Positions 43,502-53,648 of a stretch of 64,000 bases of DNA are shown piece by piece (the first letter of the stretch is position 1; each line of letters opens with the position of its first letter). This DNA comes from GCA-2733415 sp964276095 (lineage in GTDB: Bacteria; Bacteroidota; Bacteroidia; Flavobacteriales; Flavobacteriaceae): positions 744,001-808,000 of the forward strand of contig CAXYDR010000003.1 in assembly GCA_964276095.1 (NCBI GenBank), in the 5' to 3' direction. The position numbers and the translations under genes are program-made. Below the pieces are notes generated by a model. It was not told the DNA's origin and made no database searches. It saw only the letters and a list, made by a program, of their open reading frames with translations.

Positions 43502-46402
43502 TTAACCCTTTCTAAGCTCATTCATTTTATAATTAGGCGGTGTTGGTTTAAAACATCCACTTTTTTCTTGTAATATGTAATTATATGATTGAAAAGCTCT
43601 AAGTTTTTCAACATCTATTAAAGCCGTTAGAACAGAAACGTTTTCTCCTCCTTTTATTTTTGCTATATCTTTAAGATATTCTTTAGTCGGTTGATTTATT
43701 CTAGAATCACCATATTGAGATGTGTTTACTTGAATGATGTATGCATGAATATCTCTTGAAACACTTTCAACTATATTAGAAAAATATGTTAAATCTCTAT
43801 TGTGCTCAATTGCTACTAAAAAATCTACATTTCCTCTGAATTTACTTCTTTTTTCTATATCACATAACTCAAAGCAATTAAACGTACTAAACATTAAACC
43901 TCTCCATAAATAAAGCCTTAACTTATCGGTTTTAAATTCAGAAGGCAAGGGTAAACTATACCCTTTTCTACCAATAATTTGATTAATTTCATCTGGAGAA
44001 TAATCTTTTTTAAGCCTAAAATCTATATATAAATTTTTATATCCATTATATTTAAATGGTAATGCGGTAAGCATGTAATTATAAACCCTCTTATTTTTTG
44101 TAAAATGCTCTATACCAGAAATTATACCAATATTATTTTTTCTAGAAAAATTGGTTAAGATAGACACCCATTGATATGGTAAACATATTTCTGGAAAAAT
44201 AATTAAATCACAATGATTTTTTAAAGCTTGATTTAATACTATATTTAATTCATTGAGCCTATCAAATGATAGATTCGGCTTCCCCAACATCGATGATATT
44301 GAGTTACTAGCTTTTACCTTTATATTTGCAATTGCAATTTTTAATGTACTCGGAGAAGCTACATTAGATATAGTGATACTTTTAATTGTAGAATTTCTAT
44401 TTCCTACTGCATTATTAGTACGAGGATAAAGGTTTTCATACCCATTTTTTTTATCCAATCTATTAAATTCTAAGTATTCATTTAATGCCTTTTTTTCAAC
44501 ATCAAATTTGCTGTCAAATGTATCTCTGTTCCACCTTCTTAAATAATAAAAATATACTAGTTCATGATAATGAATAAAACGAGGAGAATATTTTATTTTA
44601 AATTTATCAATAGTAAATTTTGTGTTTTTCTCAACAAACTTATTCGTGTATGAAAAATCAAAATCTTGTTTACAATAATTCAATAATGGAAAAAAAGAAT
44701 AATTGTGACGAAACATGTTAGCCTCAATTAAAGAAGCAGCATCTCTATTTATTTTAACAAAATACTTTTCAATATCATTTGATAAAAATTGTTTAATAAT
44801 TTTTTCTTTAAAAAACTGTCTGTTTAATGTTGAAGACATTGCAATTGAATAATGCAAATGCTCTTTAAGAGTTTTAATTAAAACAGTTTTTATAATATCT
44901 TTATTGCCAGTTAGTTCGTCTGATATTTCAATCCTTGAAATAATTATGGACTGTGACTTTATAAATTCAACCAAAGGCTTTTCTGCTTTATTAATAACAA
45001 AAAATGTTATCACCTTTTCCCAAAGCTGATTCAACTCAATACTCCTAACACCAGAAAAGTAGTCTAAGATTTTTAATGATATATCATTTAATTCTTCTGA
45101 GTCAAGTTTTTTTGAGTATTGAGTGGCAGAAATTAATTTTCTCAAATGCTTTGATGCACCTAACTTATTTGTTTTTATTCCGTCAATTGACCTAATTTTA
45201 TTTACTGTGTCGGAATATATTAAATCATATGATTCAGAATTAAAAGTTTCGAAGATTTGTTCAGCCTCTGGCTGAAATCTAAATTCACTACTATTATTCT
45301 CTATCTCCTTTTCAAACTTATTTAAAATCTCAATTGATTCATCTGATAATAAATGATATAGTTTTATTTTTTCATCTTGAAAAATCAAAACATTAGAATC
45401 TATTATTATTTCATAATCCGTTTTATTTTCTTTACTTTTTTGGATTCTAACATTGTCTAACCAACAGTCTTGTTTTATTAAATACTTATCTATAAATGAT
45501 GAAACTGGGTTAATTGCATTCTTAGGTATTTGAGGGTTTGATACTACTATTAGAATATCATCTACATATCTACCATAATATTCTGGTTTTATACAGCTTT
45601 CTATTCTTTCGTCTAAATTATTCAAATAATAATTAGAAAGTACGCATGAAGATAATAACCCAATCGGTATAATACTTTTATTGGTACTTAAAATCCCATT
45701 TTCTTTTAGTGTTTCCGAATACTCTTCATGAACAAGAGAAAGAAAATTATTTAACCAAGAATATTCGTCTGGAACAAATCTTTTCACTGTTTCAAAATCA
45801 AAATCAACAGAATTATAATACTCTTTTATATCTAAATTTAAAATAGCAACATCATAACCTTGACTATGTAATTTCTTAGCTTTTTTTATTGCGTTATCCC
45901 TCCATTCATTATATTTTATGAAATATTTTTGAAATAGATGTATTTTATTATCATCAAAATTCTCATCCTCATCCCTAAATAGCATGTTACCATAACAATT
46001 ATCTGATAACTCTTTATCAATATTTGAACCAATTTTCATTATCCATAAAATGGATATTATATGGATTTCTACAGAACATTCAATGAAGGGTGTTATTTTA
46101 GTAGTACTATATGAATCTTGTATATTTGAATTGGAAAAATAGAATGAATTAATTCTACTCTTATGCTCTTTTTGTATTCTTTTAGGGAAAATAGAAAATG
46201 AAATACCTTCTAATAAATCATCTAAATCACTATTTAGTTTATAACTTTCAAGTTTTTGAGCAATTACTTTAAATTTTTCATCAAGGTTTTTATCTTTTTC
46301 AAATTCTGAAATTTTCATTCTCAGACTGAGTGAAAAATTTTCATGGTATACATATGATTTTAATTTTCTATATGCTGATTCTAAGTCATTAATCAAACTC
46401 AT
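43502..46402 (-). CDS. Reverse transcriptase fused to a nitrilase domain (DRT type 1-like)
   Basis: This 966-residue protein has an RT core at about 170-340: motif A AILNLDIKEYYNSVDF, motif B IPIGLLSSCVLSNYYLNNLD, and motif C YGRYVDDILIVV with YVDD. A helical middle part follows. A C-terminal nitrilase domain (about 695-960) shows the catalytic Glu in LIIFPEICLPYQW, a Lys in FRLKKDYSP and a Cys in FSTFNCFELCD. RT-nitrilase fusions belong to the unknown-group RTs; DRT type 1 (UG1) protects cells against phages. The exact group needs a tree. It is divergent from the six-gene operon. Confidence 0.85.
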   Translation of the reverse strand: MSLINDLESAYRKLKSYVYHENFSLSLRMKISEFEKDKNLDEKFKVIAQKLESYKLNSDLDDLLEGISFSIFPKRIQKEHKSRINSFYFSNSNIQDSYSTTKITPFIECSVEIHIISILWIMKIGSNIDKELSDNCYGNMLFRDEDENFDDNKIHLFQKYFIKYNEWRDNAIKKAKKLHSQGYDVAILNLDIKEYYNSVDFDFETVKRFVPDEYSWLNNFLSLVHEEYSETLKENGILSTNKSIIPIGLLSSCVLSNYYLNNLDERIESCIKPEYYGRYVDDILIVVSNPQIPKNAINPVSSFIDKYLIKQDCWLDNVRIQKSKENKTDYEIIIDSNVLIFQDEKIKLYHLLSDESIEILNKFEKEIENNSSEFRFQPEAEQIFETFNSESYDLIYSDTVNKIRSIDGIKTNKLGASKHLRKLISATQYSKKLDSEELNDISLKILDYFSGVRSIELNQLWEKVITFFVINKAEKPLVEFIKSQSIIISRIEISDELTGNKDIIKTVLIKTLKEHLHYSIAMSSTLNRQFFKEKIIKQFLSNDIEKYFVKINRDAASLIEANMFRHNYSFFPLLNYCKQDFDFSYTNKFVEKNTKFTIDKFKIKYSPRFIHYHELVYFYYLRRWNRDTFDSKFDVEKKALNEYLEFNRLDKKNGYENLYPRTNNAVGNRNSTIKSITISNVASPSTLKIAIANIKVKASNSISSMLGKPNLSFDRLNELNIVLNQALKNHCDLIIFPEICLPYQWVSILTNFSRKNNIGIISGIEHFTKNKRVYNYMLTALPFKYNGYKNLYIDFRLKKDYSPDEINQIIGRKGYSLPLPSEFKTDKLRLYLWRGLMFSTFNCFELCDIEKRSKFRGNVDFLVAIEHNRDLTYFSNIVESVSRDIHAYIIQVNTSQYGDSRINQPTKEYLKDIAKIKGGENVSVLTALIDVEKLRAFQSYNYILQEKSGCFKPTPPNYKMNELRKG

Positions 46403-46493
46403 TATTTTTTCTATTTTTATAGGGGATATAAATTATATCTAACTGCTTATTGTTTTTTTATTGTGCCCAATAATCAAGTAGTTTCAATTTCTT

Positions 46494-46501
46494 CAAATCT
46501 A
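46494..46501 (-). promoter_or_regulatory. Candidate -7 box of the RT gene
   Basis: TAGATTTG on the minus strand fits TAnnTTTG; the -33 element is weak. Confidence 0.4.
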
Positions 46502-46645
46502 ATCATATTCAATGACTTTCGGAATACCCTTAATATGGTATTTTCTTTATCATCATAATTAGGGACACAATCTCTAGGCTCTAAAGAAATCATTTTTACT
46601 CAATAAATTATGTATAATTATAAAAGAAAAACTTATTAGTTTCTC

Positions 46646-46653
46646 TATATTTG
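46646..46653 (+). promoter_or_regulatory. Candidate -7 box of the six-gene operon
   Basis: TATATTTG fits TAnnTTTG; it lies 50 bp before the first ATG. The -33 element is weak. Confidence 0.5.
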
Positions 46654-46702
46654 AGAGGAAGCATATTATAATTAATTTGGGTGAAATAGTTTCTTAAAAA
46701 AG

Positions 46703-48718
46703 ATGATTGATATTAACAATATAAAGCTAGAGTTAAATAAAAATAACATATTAAAAACCAATATAGAATCCTTAGTATCTTTATGCATTAAAAAGAGAGA
46801 ATTAACCTTTAATGGTGACAATATTGAATTTGATATTGAGACACTTGCTAATCAAGGAATCATAACGCATAATTCTAAAAATTATTCAGTAACTGATAAT
46901 TACTACTTTTCATATATTTTTTATCAATATTACACAAAAGAGTTAAAGTTTACTATTAATGAAAATTTCAACCTTTCATCTAAATTCATCAAAGGTATTG
47001 AAGATATATTCATTAAAAATGAATACATAAAAGGGAGCACCAGTTTAATAAAAAATATCTGGGCGATTACAATTTATGAAACAAATGAAAAATTTGGTTC
47101 CTCTTTCTTAGATTACTTGAACGGATTGAACAAAGAAAGTAATTCTAAAGAAATATATAATTTTATCGATGGTTATAGCAAAACCCTTCCCTCTTTAAAA
47201 ATTAACTCCCCAGAATTATATGACATTCTAATAAAACTTATAGAATGCTCAGAAAGCGATGCAGATTACAATATCACATTAGCTACTATTAAGAACGGAA
47301 TTAGAGAAAAAGTAAGACTAAATGATTCTTTTGGAATAGACTTCTATGATTATTCTATAAATAAGGATAATATTCAAAATGATATTTTGTCTTCTGTTAT
47401 TTCTGGTTTATATGATAGAATTGGCATTGCTTTTTTTGAAGAAAAAGTTAGTATTTTAATAGATGATGAAAAATATTCCAACTCTATTATTAATGGACTT
47501 TCATCTGTAAAGGATATTGGTAAAGATGATGCTTTTGTTTTACTTAGTGTTTTTGATAAATTCAACAATAGTAATCAAGATACTCTCCTATATATACCCA
47601 GGCTATTATTTTCAATTATTAAATCAAATATTATTTCAGATGATGACACAATCAATAGTAAATGTTTTTATCATCTTGCCAACCTAATTTCCATTGATAA
47701 TCCTATCCTTATAAATTACATCTTACAAGTAATCAGATTTATAGATGGTTTCAGTAAAGATAAGACGAGCTTATTTATTAGATTAATAGAGCAACCACAT
47801 ATTGACTTTCAAATATATTTGAAACAAATTGATGATGCTTTTTACTATATTAATGAATTTGAATATTTTGAAAAAATAATTATGTTGGTTGCAGATAATT
47901 ATTCATTCAACAACTCTACATCTAAATTATTATCATATTCAATAAATGAATTCAATAGCAAAAACACAATTGAATTTGAAAAATTAGTATTGAAATTATT
48001 GACTAATGAAAACCCAAAACATAGAAGACTTGGTCATGATTTTTTTAATGATATACCACAAGGAGCAATAAAATTTAAATACAACATTTTAAATTTAAGT
48101 TATATAAATCAATATAAATTATGGGTTTCGATATGTCATGATTATCAAGAACCTAAACACATAATCCCTTGTTTATTACCTTTAATTAATAGTGACTCAT
48201 CAATTATAGCTGAATCATTCATCTGTAAATTAGAAGAGTTTTCTGAAAACTATAGAGAAGGATTAATTGAAGTTTTAAAAAATCATTTGAACTTAAATAA
48301 TATTAAGGAAAAGGAAATTTATAATAGAGTAGTGAATTATAGTATTGAATTTTATGAAAGGAATATTCTCATTAAACATGACATTAAAGAGTTAAACCCA
48401 TATTATTCTCAAAATATGCTTTTCAAAGAATTTAGCGAGAATCATTCTCGTGTTTTTAATCATGAAATGCATAAAGAAACTAATGACAAGGGGCTCTTTT
48501 TTAATCATTGTTCAACAATAGTATTAGCAAAAGGAGGAGGATGGAAACTTGAGAACAAGGATAATTTAACAAAACTCGGTAAATTTAGCACAAGCTTTTC
48601 TCTGCCAAGAAATTATTTCATTGAGCCAGAGATATTTGATTATAAAAGAATCCTAGAAATTAATCAAAACTGGAGTGGTTACTTTATTGAAATAGAAAAG
48701 ATGTTATCCCATGAATAG
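46703..48718 (+). CDS. Large unassigned helical protein, first gene of the defence-like operon
   Basis: A 671-residue protein that I do not recognise. It has no signal peptide, membrane segment or P-loop. The middle (about 200-560) is a long series of amphipathic helices with hydrophobic spacing like HEAT-type repeats. The last part (about 590-670) is more beta-like and conserved-looking: KGLFFNHCSTIVLAKGGGWK, then GKFSTSFSLPRNYF. A helical scaffold or sensor with a C-terminal recognition domain is conceivable. Its stop overlaps the nuclease gene by 8 bp, so the two are translationally coupled. Confidence 0.75.
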   Translation: MIDINNIKLELNKNNILKTNIESLVSLCIKKRELTFNGDNIEFDIETLANQGIITHNSKNYSVTDNYYFSYIFYQYYTKELKFTINENFNLSSKFIKGIEDIFIKNEYIKGSTSLIKNIWAITIYETNEKFGSSFLDYLNGLNKESNSKEIYNFIDGYSKTLPSLKINSPELYDILIKLIECSESDADYNITLATIKNGIREKVRLNDSFGIDFYDYSINKDNIQNDILSSVISGLYDRIGIAFFEEKVSILIDDEKYSNSIINGLSSVKDIGKDDAFVLLSVFDKFNNSNQDTLLYIPRLLFSIIKSNIISDDDTINSKCFYHLANLISIDNPILINYILQVIRFIDGFSKDKTSLFIRLIEQPHIDFQIYLKQIDDAFYYINEFEYFEKIIMLVADNYSFNNSTSKLLSYSINEFNSKNTIEFEKLVLKLLTNENPKHRRLGHDFFNDIPQGAIKFKYNILNLSYINQYKLWVSICHDYQEPKHIIPCLLPLINSDSSIIAESFICKLEEFSENYREGLIEVLKNHLNLNNIKEKEIYNRVVNYSIEFYERNILIKHDIKELNPYYSQNMLFKEFSENHSRVFNHEMHKETNDKGLFFNHCSTIVLAKGGGWKLENKDNLTKLGKFSTSFSLPRNYFIEPEIFDYKRILEINQNWSGYFIEIEKMLSHE

Positions 48719-50405
48719 TAATAATCTCATTGTACAAGAATATCTTAGAAATTTAAAAGAAGATAAGGAGCTTGACTATCTATTCCCATTACTCATAAAT
48801 GTTATGGGTTTTAGAATTGTTCAAACCGCTAAAGAATCTAAAGGTCAATCTCAATACGGTAAGGATATAATAGCTATTGGAAAAGATGAAAATGGGGTAA
48901 AACATAGATGGTATTTTGAATTAAAAGGATATACAGATAGAGATATCACCGCTAAAAATTTTGCTGTACCAGATGGTATCTTAGATTCAATTAGAGAAGC
49001 TAAATACACTGCTTTTAATGATAGTTCAATACCCGAATTTAATATTCTACCAATCAAAATAGTAGTCGTTCATAATGGTATTTTAAAGACTAATGTTAGA
49101 CCAACATTTGAAGGGTTTATCTCAAGAGAATTTAAAGATGGTGAATTTGAAAGATGGGATATTTATCACCTAATAGATTTATTTAGCAAATTCCTTTTTA
49201 GCGAATACTTACTATCTGATAGTGAAAGCAATAGACTTTTCAAGAAAACACTAGCCTTTTTAGACGCTCCAGGTAATGACTATACAGATTTTAAGCAGTT
49301 GATAGAACTTCAAATAGGGAAAATAGGGAGAATTCACTCTCGTTCATTTAAAAAGTTTTTTGCAACATTAAACTTATTATCTGCCATAATTTTTCATTAC
49401 AGTAAAGAGAACAATAATCTTCTATCTGCTAAAGAATGTAATTCTTATATTGTAATTCGAGTTTGGTCATGGATTCTAAAAGAAAAACTAGATAATAAAT
49501 CCCCAGTTTTAAAAGAGTTTAGAAAACTTCTAAGCACTCAATATTTAACCCTTAACGAGTATTTTAAAAAAACTTTTGATATTGCGTCATTAGAATACGG
49601 ACTTTATGCAGAAAATGGTGGTTTTTTTGAAGCCATTGGCTATCCTTTACGTTGTTTTGACTACTTAAGTGATTTAATATATTATTGTCAACTTAGACTC
49701 TCTTACCCTCTCTTTTTAAATGAGTCTTTAAACTCTAATTTAATTAGAAATAAACAAAAAGATAAAATAATAGATTTAGTAGTTAATAATAGTGGCTTTT
49801 ACAAACCAATTATTGATAATCATTCAATTCCTATTGTCCAATTATTCTTGTTCTTTTCAAACAAAAAGGACATACGACAAAAGGATGTGGATTTTATATC
49901 ATCATATATCTTTGGGGTGATTAACAATATAATAATTGTTAAAATGACCCGAGGACATTTACCAGAACTATACAATAGAATTAACCTTGTATCTGAATTT
50001 TATAGTAATGGAAAAAGGCCTCAAGAATATTGTGATAAATCGTCAATTTTAATTACTTTATTGTTAGAATTATTAGTGATTTTTGACAATAAAGAAGTTT
50101 ACGACAACCTAAAAACTCATTTAGGTGAAGATATAAGCCTTCAAATTGCTCATCCTAGTTATAAAGAGTATGATATTGAACAATTAATGTTTGAAAAACA
50201 TATGCATGATGAATATTATATTGAAAGCTACTTAAGCCTACCAGAGACTTTTGAAGATTTCAAAAAAGAAGTTAAAACTAAGGAGCTTGTAAATAAAACA
50301 CATAAAACTGATAAAGCTGGTTTTTCATACTTAAGGACTTTAGCCCATACATATTTTAAAAATGAAGTTTTTCCAGAGGAGTGGAGAAGACTCATTAGTA
50401 AATAA
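48711..50405 (+). CDS. Mrr-like PD-(D/E)XK nuclease with a helical C-terminal region
   Basis: This 564-residue protein has an N-terminal restriction-endonuclease-like fold (about 15-160): QSQYGKDIIAIG gives the catalytic Asp and WYFELKGYTD the E-x-K pair. That is the Mrr-type arrangement with a preceding Gln. The remaining 400 residues are helical with no known motif; DIYHLIDLFSKFLFSEYLL begins it. It is likely to cut DNA under control of the large protein whose gene it overlaps. Whether it recognises modified DNA, as Mrr does, is open. Confidence 0.75.
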   Translation: MNSNNLIVQEYLRNLKEDKELDYLFPLLINVMGFRIVQTAKESKGQSQYGKDIIAIGKDENGVKHRWYFELKGYTDRDITAKNFAVPDGILDSIREAKYTAFNDSSIPEFNILPIKIVVVHNGILKTNVRPTFEGFISREFKDGEFERWDIYHLIDLFSKFLFSEYLLSDSESNRLFKKTLAFLDAPGNDYTDFKQLIELQIGKIGRIHSRSFKKFFATLNLLSAIIFHYSKENNNLLSAKECNSYIVIRVWSWILKEKLDNKSPVLKEFRKLLSTQYLTLNEYFKKTFDIASLEYGLYAENGGFFEAIGYPLRCFDYLSDLIYYCQLRLSYPLFLNESLNSNLIRNKQKDKIIDLVVNNSGFYKPIIDNHSIPIVQLFLFFSNKKDIRQKDVDFISSYIFGVINNIIIVKMTRGHLPELYNRINLVSEFYSNGKRPQEYCDKSSILITLLLELLVIFDNKEVYDNLKTHLGEDISLQIAHPSYKEYDIEQLMFEKHMHDEYYIESYLSLPETFEDFKKEVKTKELVNKTHKTDKAGFSYLRTLAHTYFKNEVFPEEWRRLISK

Positions 50406-50435
50406 TAACCTCAAAAATTAAATCGAATAATTTAA

Positions 50436-52250
50436 ATGAACGACATTATAAAATGGATTGATATAGCAAAAAGCGATATTAAGTCCTCTAAAATATTATT
50501 TGAAAATAAATCTTATAGCCAATCATACTTCTACTTTCAACAAGCAACTGAGAAAGCAAATAAAGCCAACTGGATGTTTAATAATATTTTAACAGAAAGT
50601 GAATTAAAAAAAGTAAGTCATAATCAATTTAAGCCATATAGAAATGTCGTTCAAGAACAGCAAAATAAGGTTGATGAAATCAATAAAATAGTAGAAAACA
50701 ATGAAATATTACGTGATAGCCCTTTGTTTAAAAATTTTAACTTAAGTGACTATCAAAATCATTTATCTGAAGGATTAAGGGCTATTGATAAATTATATAA
50801 TGCAGACCTTTTTGATTTTGAAGAATCTAGTTTGTTGGAATTTAATAAAATGCTGGATGATTTAAAAAACTATGAATTAAATCTGCCTTCAAATTTCTCA
50901 GAAACATTAAAACAAAATTTAAATGATTACATATCATGGTTAAAAAAAATTGATACAGAGAACTCAAAAGAACAACAAATTGAGCTTTCAAAAGCTCTAA
51001 ATTGTGAGTTAGAATACAAAGAACTTATATGTGATGTCAAGAAATATTTGGACTTAATCATTAGTTTATCATATCCCAATTACACATTGTATTATTGTTC
51101 TATTTTAACAGTTCAACATAGCAATTCAACAAGATACCCTCAAGAACTAAATGGAACTAGTCCCCTTGATGTTTATAACGAGAGCTTAAATATAGTTAAA
51201 CATCAAGAACACTTTTTAAATCATCTTTGTGACTCACTTACAAGATTGAGGGACTTAGCAAAAAACCATGTCCCTAATAATGAAGAAAAAATAACTAAAG
51301 AAAAAAAAACTGCTGAAAAAAAATCTACTGAAAAATTCAAAGATGAAGTAAATAATCCAGACTCTACTTGGAGTGTTTTTGGAATAAATAGTAAAAAAGA
51401 TTTTATAAACACATTCTTTGTTTCAAAAAACACACATTCTAAAGTTCCTAAAAATGTAGTTAAGGAAATGAAAAAGGCTGAGCAATTACAATCATTTAGC
51501 TATTATTACTATCCAATGTATGGAGATGCTTTTTCGAGGCTTACAAGAATTTTTGAGATAGCTGTAAAATCAAAATCTAAAATGATTGGACTCGACTTTG
51601 ATAATAAAAAAAGCTTAAACTATTTAATTGATAAAACTTTTTTTGATTACAGTGAAGACTATAATGCAAATTTAAAATGGGCTAGAGTAATGAGAAACAC
51701 TAGTGCTCATCCAGATTCAAATACAATGCACGGGAGCTTTTTAAGATTACCCTTAGTTAGAATAACAAATATCATTAATGATATATTTCAAGACAAGATT
51801 TACTTTGAAAGTCAAAAGGAAATAATTAGTAAAATTAAATCTGAATATAGTAGTTATAAAAATGGGTTATGGCATTTTGATAAATACCTTATCCATTCAA
51901 TTGAAGTTGTATCAGTTAAAAATGGGATGTCACTATGGGTATTACACCCCATTTTAAATGACTATCCACAAAAGGAGGAAGATATTCAGATCTCTAAACC
52001 ATTTTATTTAACATTGACTAGTTTTAAAAAAGACAAGGAAAATTTTATAGGAATAAACATAGATGGTTATCATATTGAGTTACTCTCATGTGACGCAAAA
52101 ACAAATCTCGATAAATTATCAAACTATAACACCCAATACTTAAGTTCTCCAAAAGAAATTAAAGACACTGTTAATCGTTTTTCGACTCAAAATCAATTGA
52201 TTGAAATTGAAGAGTTTAAATACCAGGTAAATAACATAATTAAAAAATAA
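50436..52250 (+). CDS. Two-HEPN-domain protein
   Basis: This 604-residue protein starts with a HEPN domain of the MNT/Abi type (1-50; KWIDIAKSDIKSSKILFENK, YFYFQQATEKANKANW). A lysine- and glutamate-rich linker lies near residue 285-305. A second HEPN-like domain at about 350-440 has YYYPMYGDAFSRLTRIFEIA and the R-x4-H site RVMRNTSAHP. HEPN proteins are often RNases that block growth, so this is the probable toxic effector or a regulator of it. The gene follows the nuclease gene by 30 bp and precedes a 76-aa gene by 1 bp. Confidence 0.7.
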   Translation: MNDIIKWIDIAKSDIKSSKILFENKSYSQSYFYFQQATEKANKANWMFNNILTESELKKVSHNQFKPYRNVVQEQQNKVDEINKIVENNEILRDSPLFKNFNLSDYQNHLSEGLRAIDKLYNADLFDFEESSLLEFNKMLDDLKNYELNLPSNFSETLKQNLNDYISWLKKIDTENSKEQQIELSKALNCELEYKELICDVKKYLDLIISLSYPNYTLYYCSILTVQHSNSTRYPQELNGTSPLDVYNESLNIVKHQEHFLNHLCDSLTRLRDLAKNHVPNNEEKITKEKKTAEKKSTEKFKDEVNNPDSTWSVFGINSKKDFINTFFVSKNTHSKVPKNVVKEMKKAEQLQSFSYYYYPMYGDAFSRLTRIFEIAVKSKSKMIGLDFDNKKSLNYLIDKTFFDYSEDYNANLKWARVMRNTSAHPDSNTMHGSFLRLPLVRITNIINDIFQDKIYFESQKEIISKIKSEYSSYKNGLWHFDKYLIHSIEVVSVKNGMSLWVLHPILNDYPQKEEDIQISKPFYLTLTSFKKDKENFIGINIDGYHIELLSCDAKTNLDKLSNYNTQYLSSPKEIKDTVNRFSTQNQLIEIEEFKYQVNNIIKK

Positions 52251-52251
52251 C

Positions 52252-52482
52252 ATGAAAGAAAGTAAATTCCGCTTATACGAATTGGTTAAATACAAAAATG
52301 AATTCATAAGATATCAAATTGTGGGCAAACAATATAATGAAGAACATAGAGGACATGAATATTCAATAGTAAGAATTGATAAAGAGGCAAAGTTTTTAAT
52401 GGATAAGCAAAGAACAATTGGGGAAATAATTCAATTTGGTTTTGGAATAAAATATAATATAAAGGAAGAGTATTTGAGATAA
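52252..52482 (+). CDS. 76-aa unassigned protein
   Basis: A small protein 1 bp after the HEPN gene, hence co-translated. LYELVKYKNEFIRYQIVGKQ and GHEYSIVRIDKEAKF suggest a small beta-barrel like SH3 or KOW folds. It could be an antitoxin or adaptor for the HEPN protein. I do not recognise a family. Confidence 0.65.
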   Translation: MKESKFRLYELVKYKNEFIRYQIVGKQYNEEHRGHEYSIVRIDKEAKFLMDKQRTIGEIIQFGFGIKYNIKEEYLR

Positions 52483-52509
52483 GTTAAATAACTTTTTAAA
52501 TGATAAAAA

Positions 52510-53616
52510 ATGAATATAGAGGAATTGTTAATTCACAACTCAATTAAGCTTCCTAAGAGCTGGAAAGAACTTGGCTACATTTCATATTACGAATGTGTCA
52601 TTGGGGAAGGTATCAATTTCATTAAGCTAATCGAAAAAATGGAGGAGTTTGATGAATTCAATGATAAATACCTCGGAGTGCTTTCAAAAGAACATTTAGT
52701 AGAAGCTTCAAGAGCCTTTTTCCAAACCGTTATAAAAACTTTACAAGTATATTTAAATGAAGGAAGCCCACATAAAGCATATAAAGAATTTGACACGTTA
52801 ATAACTAAAAGTGATAATAAAGGAATGAAACGTCTTTCCAAATATTTATCATATACTCCTCTTTATCCACAACATTACAGAATCAGAAAAACAGAAGAAA
52901 TAGCAAGTCAAAAAGATTTGTTTCATGTGCCTTTCGAATTGAGACATATGGTGTCAACAAATAGATATAGTATACCTGGATATCCCACTTTATACCTTTC
53001 TAATTCAATCTTTTTGGCATATAAGGAGTTGGGGGAGCAAGATTATAAAAACTTATATGTTTCGAAATTTTATTTTACAGAACATTTTAATCAACAAGAA
53101 ACATTATTAGACTTAACAAACAAACCCAAAGGGAATGATTTTTCTTCGAAATTTAAATATTTAGCCAGATGGATTTTAATTATGGCATGTAATATTAAAG
53201 TAGGTCACGAAAAAGCTCCTTTTAAAGAAGAATATATTATTTCTCAAATTATTTTGCAGTGGGTGAAAAACAATATTAAAATCGGCTCATCAAAAAAGGT
53301 ATTAGGTGTAGCGTATTCATCAACGAGAATTATTGAAAACGAAAATTTCTATGGCCATTTTTATAATACAGCTATTCCAATTCATCATTCAAGTCCGAAA
53401 GGACATTGTAATATAATTTCAAAACTATTTAAATTAACAAAGCCATTTAATTTTGAAGATATATCTAAAATTAGTGCTGACGTAAATATTAAAGGGCAAG
53501 TTAAAAGTATAGACGTAGATGGACATAAAGTAAACTATGTTGATACTGATTTTGGAAAACTAGAGCATCTATTATCTTTAAAAGAGTACAATAAACTCAC
53601 AAGAGTTTATGATTAA
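52510..53616 (+). CDS. RES-domain protein (putative NAD-consuming toxin)
   Basis: The protein has 368 residues. The RES pattern is at about 120-185: YRIRKTEEIASQKDLFHVPF, then STNRYSIPGYPTLYLSNSIF, then LAYKEL. Conserved Arg, Glu and Ser residues of this kind bind NAD in RES toxins, which break down NAD+ or modify proteins by ADP-ribosylation. A long N-terminal extension of about 115 residues is unusual, since classic RES toxins have some 150-230 residues in all. It lies 27 bp after the 76-aa gene. The usual Xre/ParS antitoxin gene is not beside it. Confidence 0.65.
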   Translation: MNIEELLIHNSIKLPKSWKELGYISYYECVIGEGINFIKLIEKMEEFDEFNDKYLGVLSKEHLVEASRAFFQTVIKTLQVYLNEGSPHKAYKEFDTLITKSDNKGMKRLSKYLSYTPLYPQHYRIRKTEEIASQKDLFHVPFELRHMVSTNRYSIPGYPTLYLSNSIFLAYKELGEQDYKNLYVSKFYFTEHFNQQETLLDLTNKPKGNDFSSKFKYLARWILIMACNIKVGHEKAPFKEEYIISQIILQWVKNNIKIGSSKKVLGVAYSSTRIIENENFYGHFYNTAIPIHHSSPKGHCNIISKLFKLTKPFNFEDISKISADVNIKGQVKSIDVDGHKVNYVDTDFGKLEHLLSLKEYNKLTRVYD

Positions 53617-53648
53617 TTAATTAGTTCTAATCTTGAAAAAAATATAAA

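Larger units (their letters stand above)
46403..46702. other. Divergent promoter region of the RT and the six-gene operon
   Basis: About 300 bp without a gene between two defence-like units. Two -7 boxes are visible: TAGATTTG on the minus strand (46501-46494) for the RT gene and TATATTTG on the plus strand (46646-46653) for the operon. The minus-strand leader would be about 85-90 nt; a non-coding RNA for the RT could also lie here, but no fold was established by eye. Confidence 0.5.
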
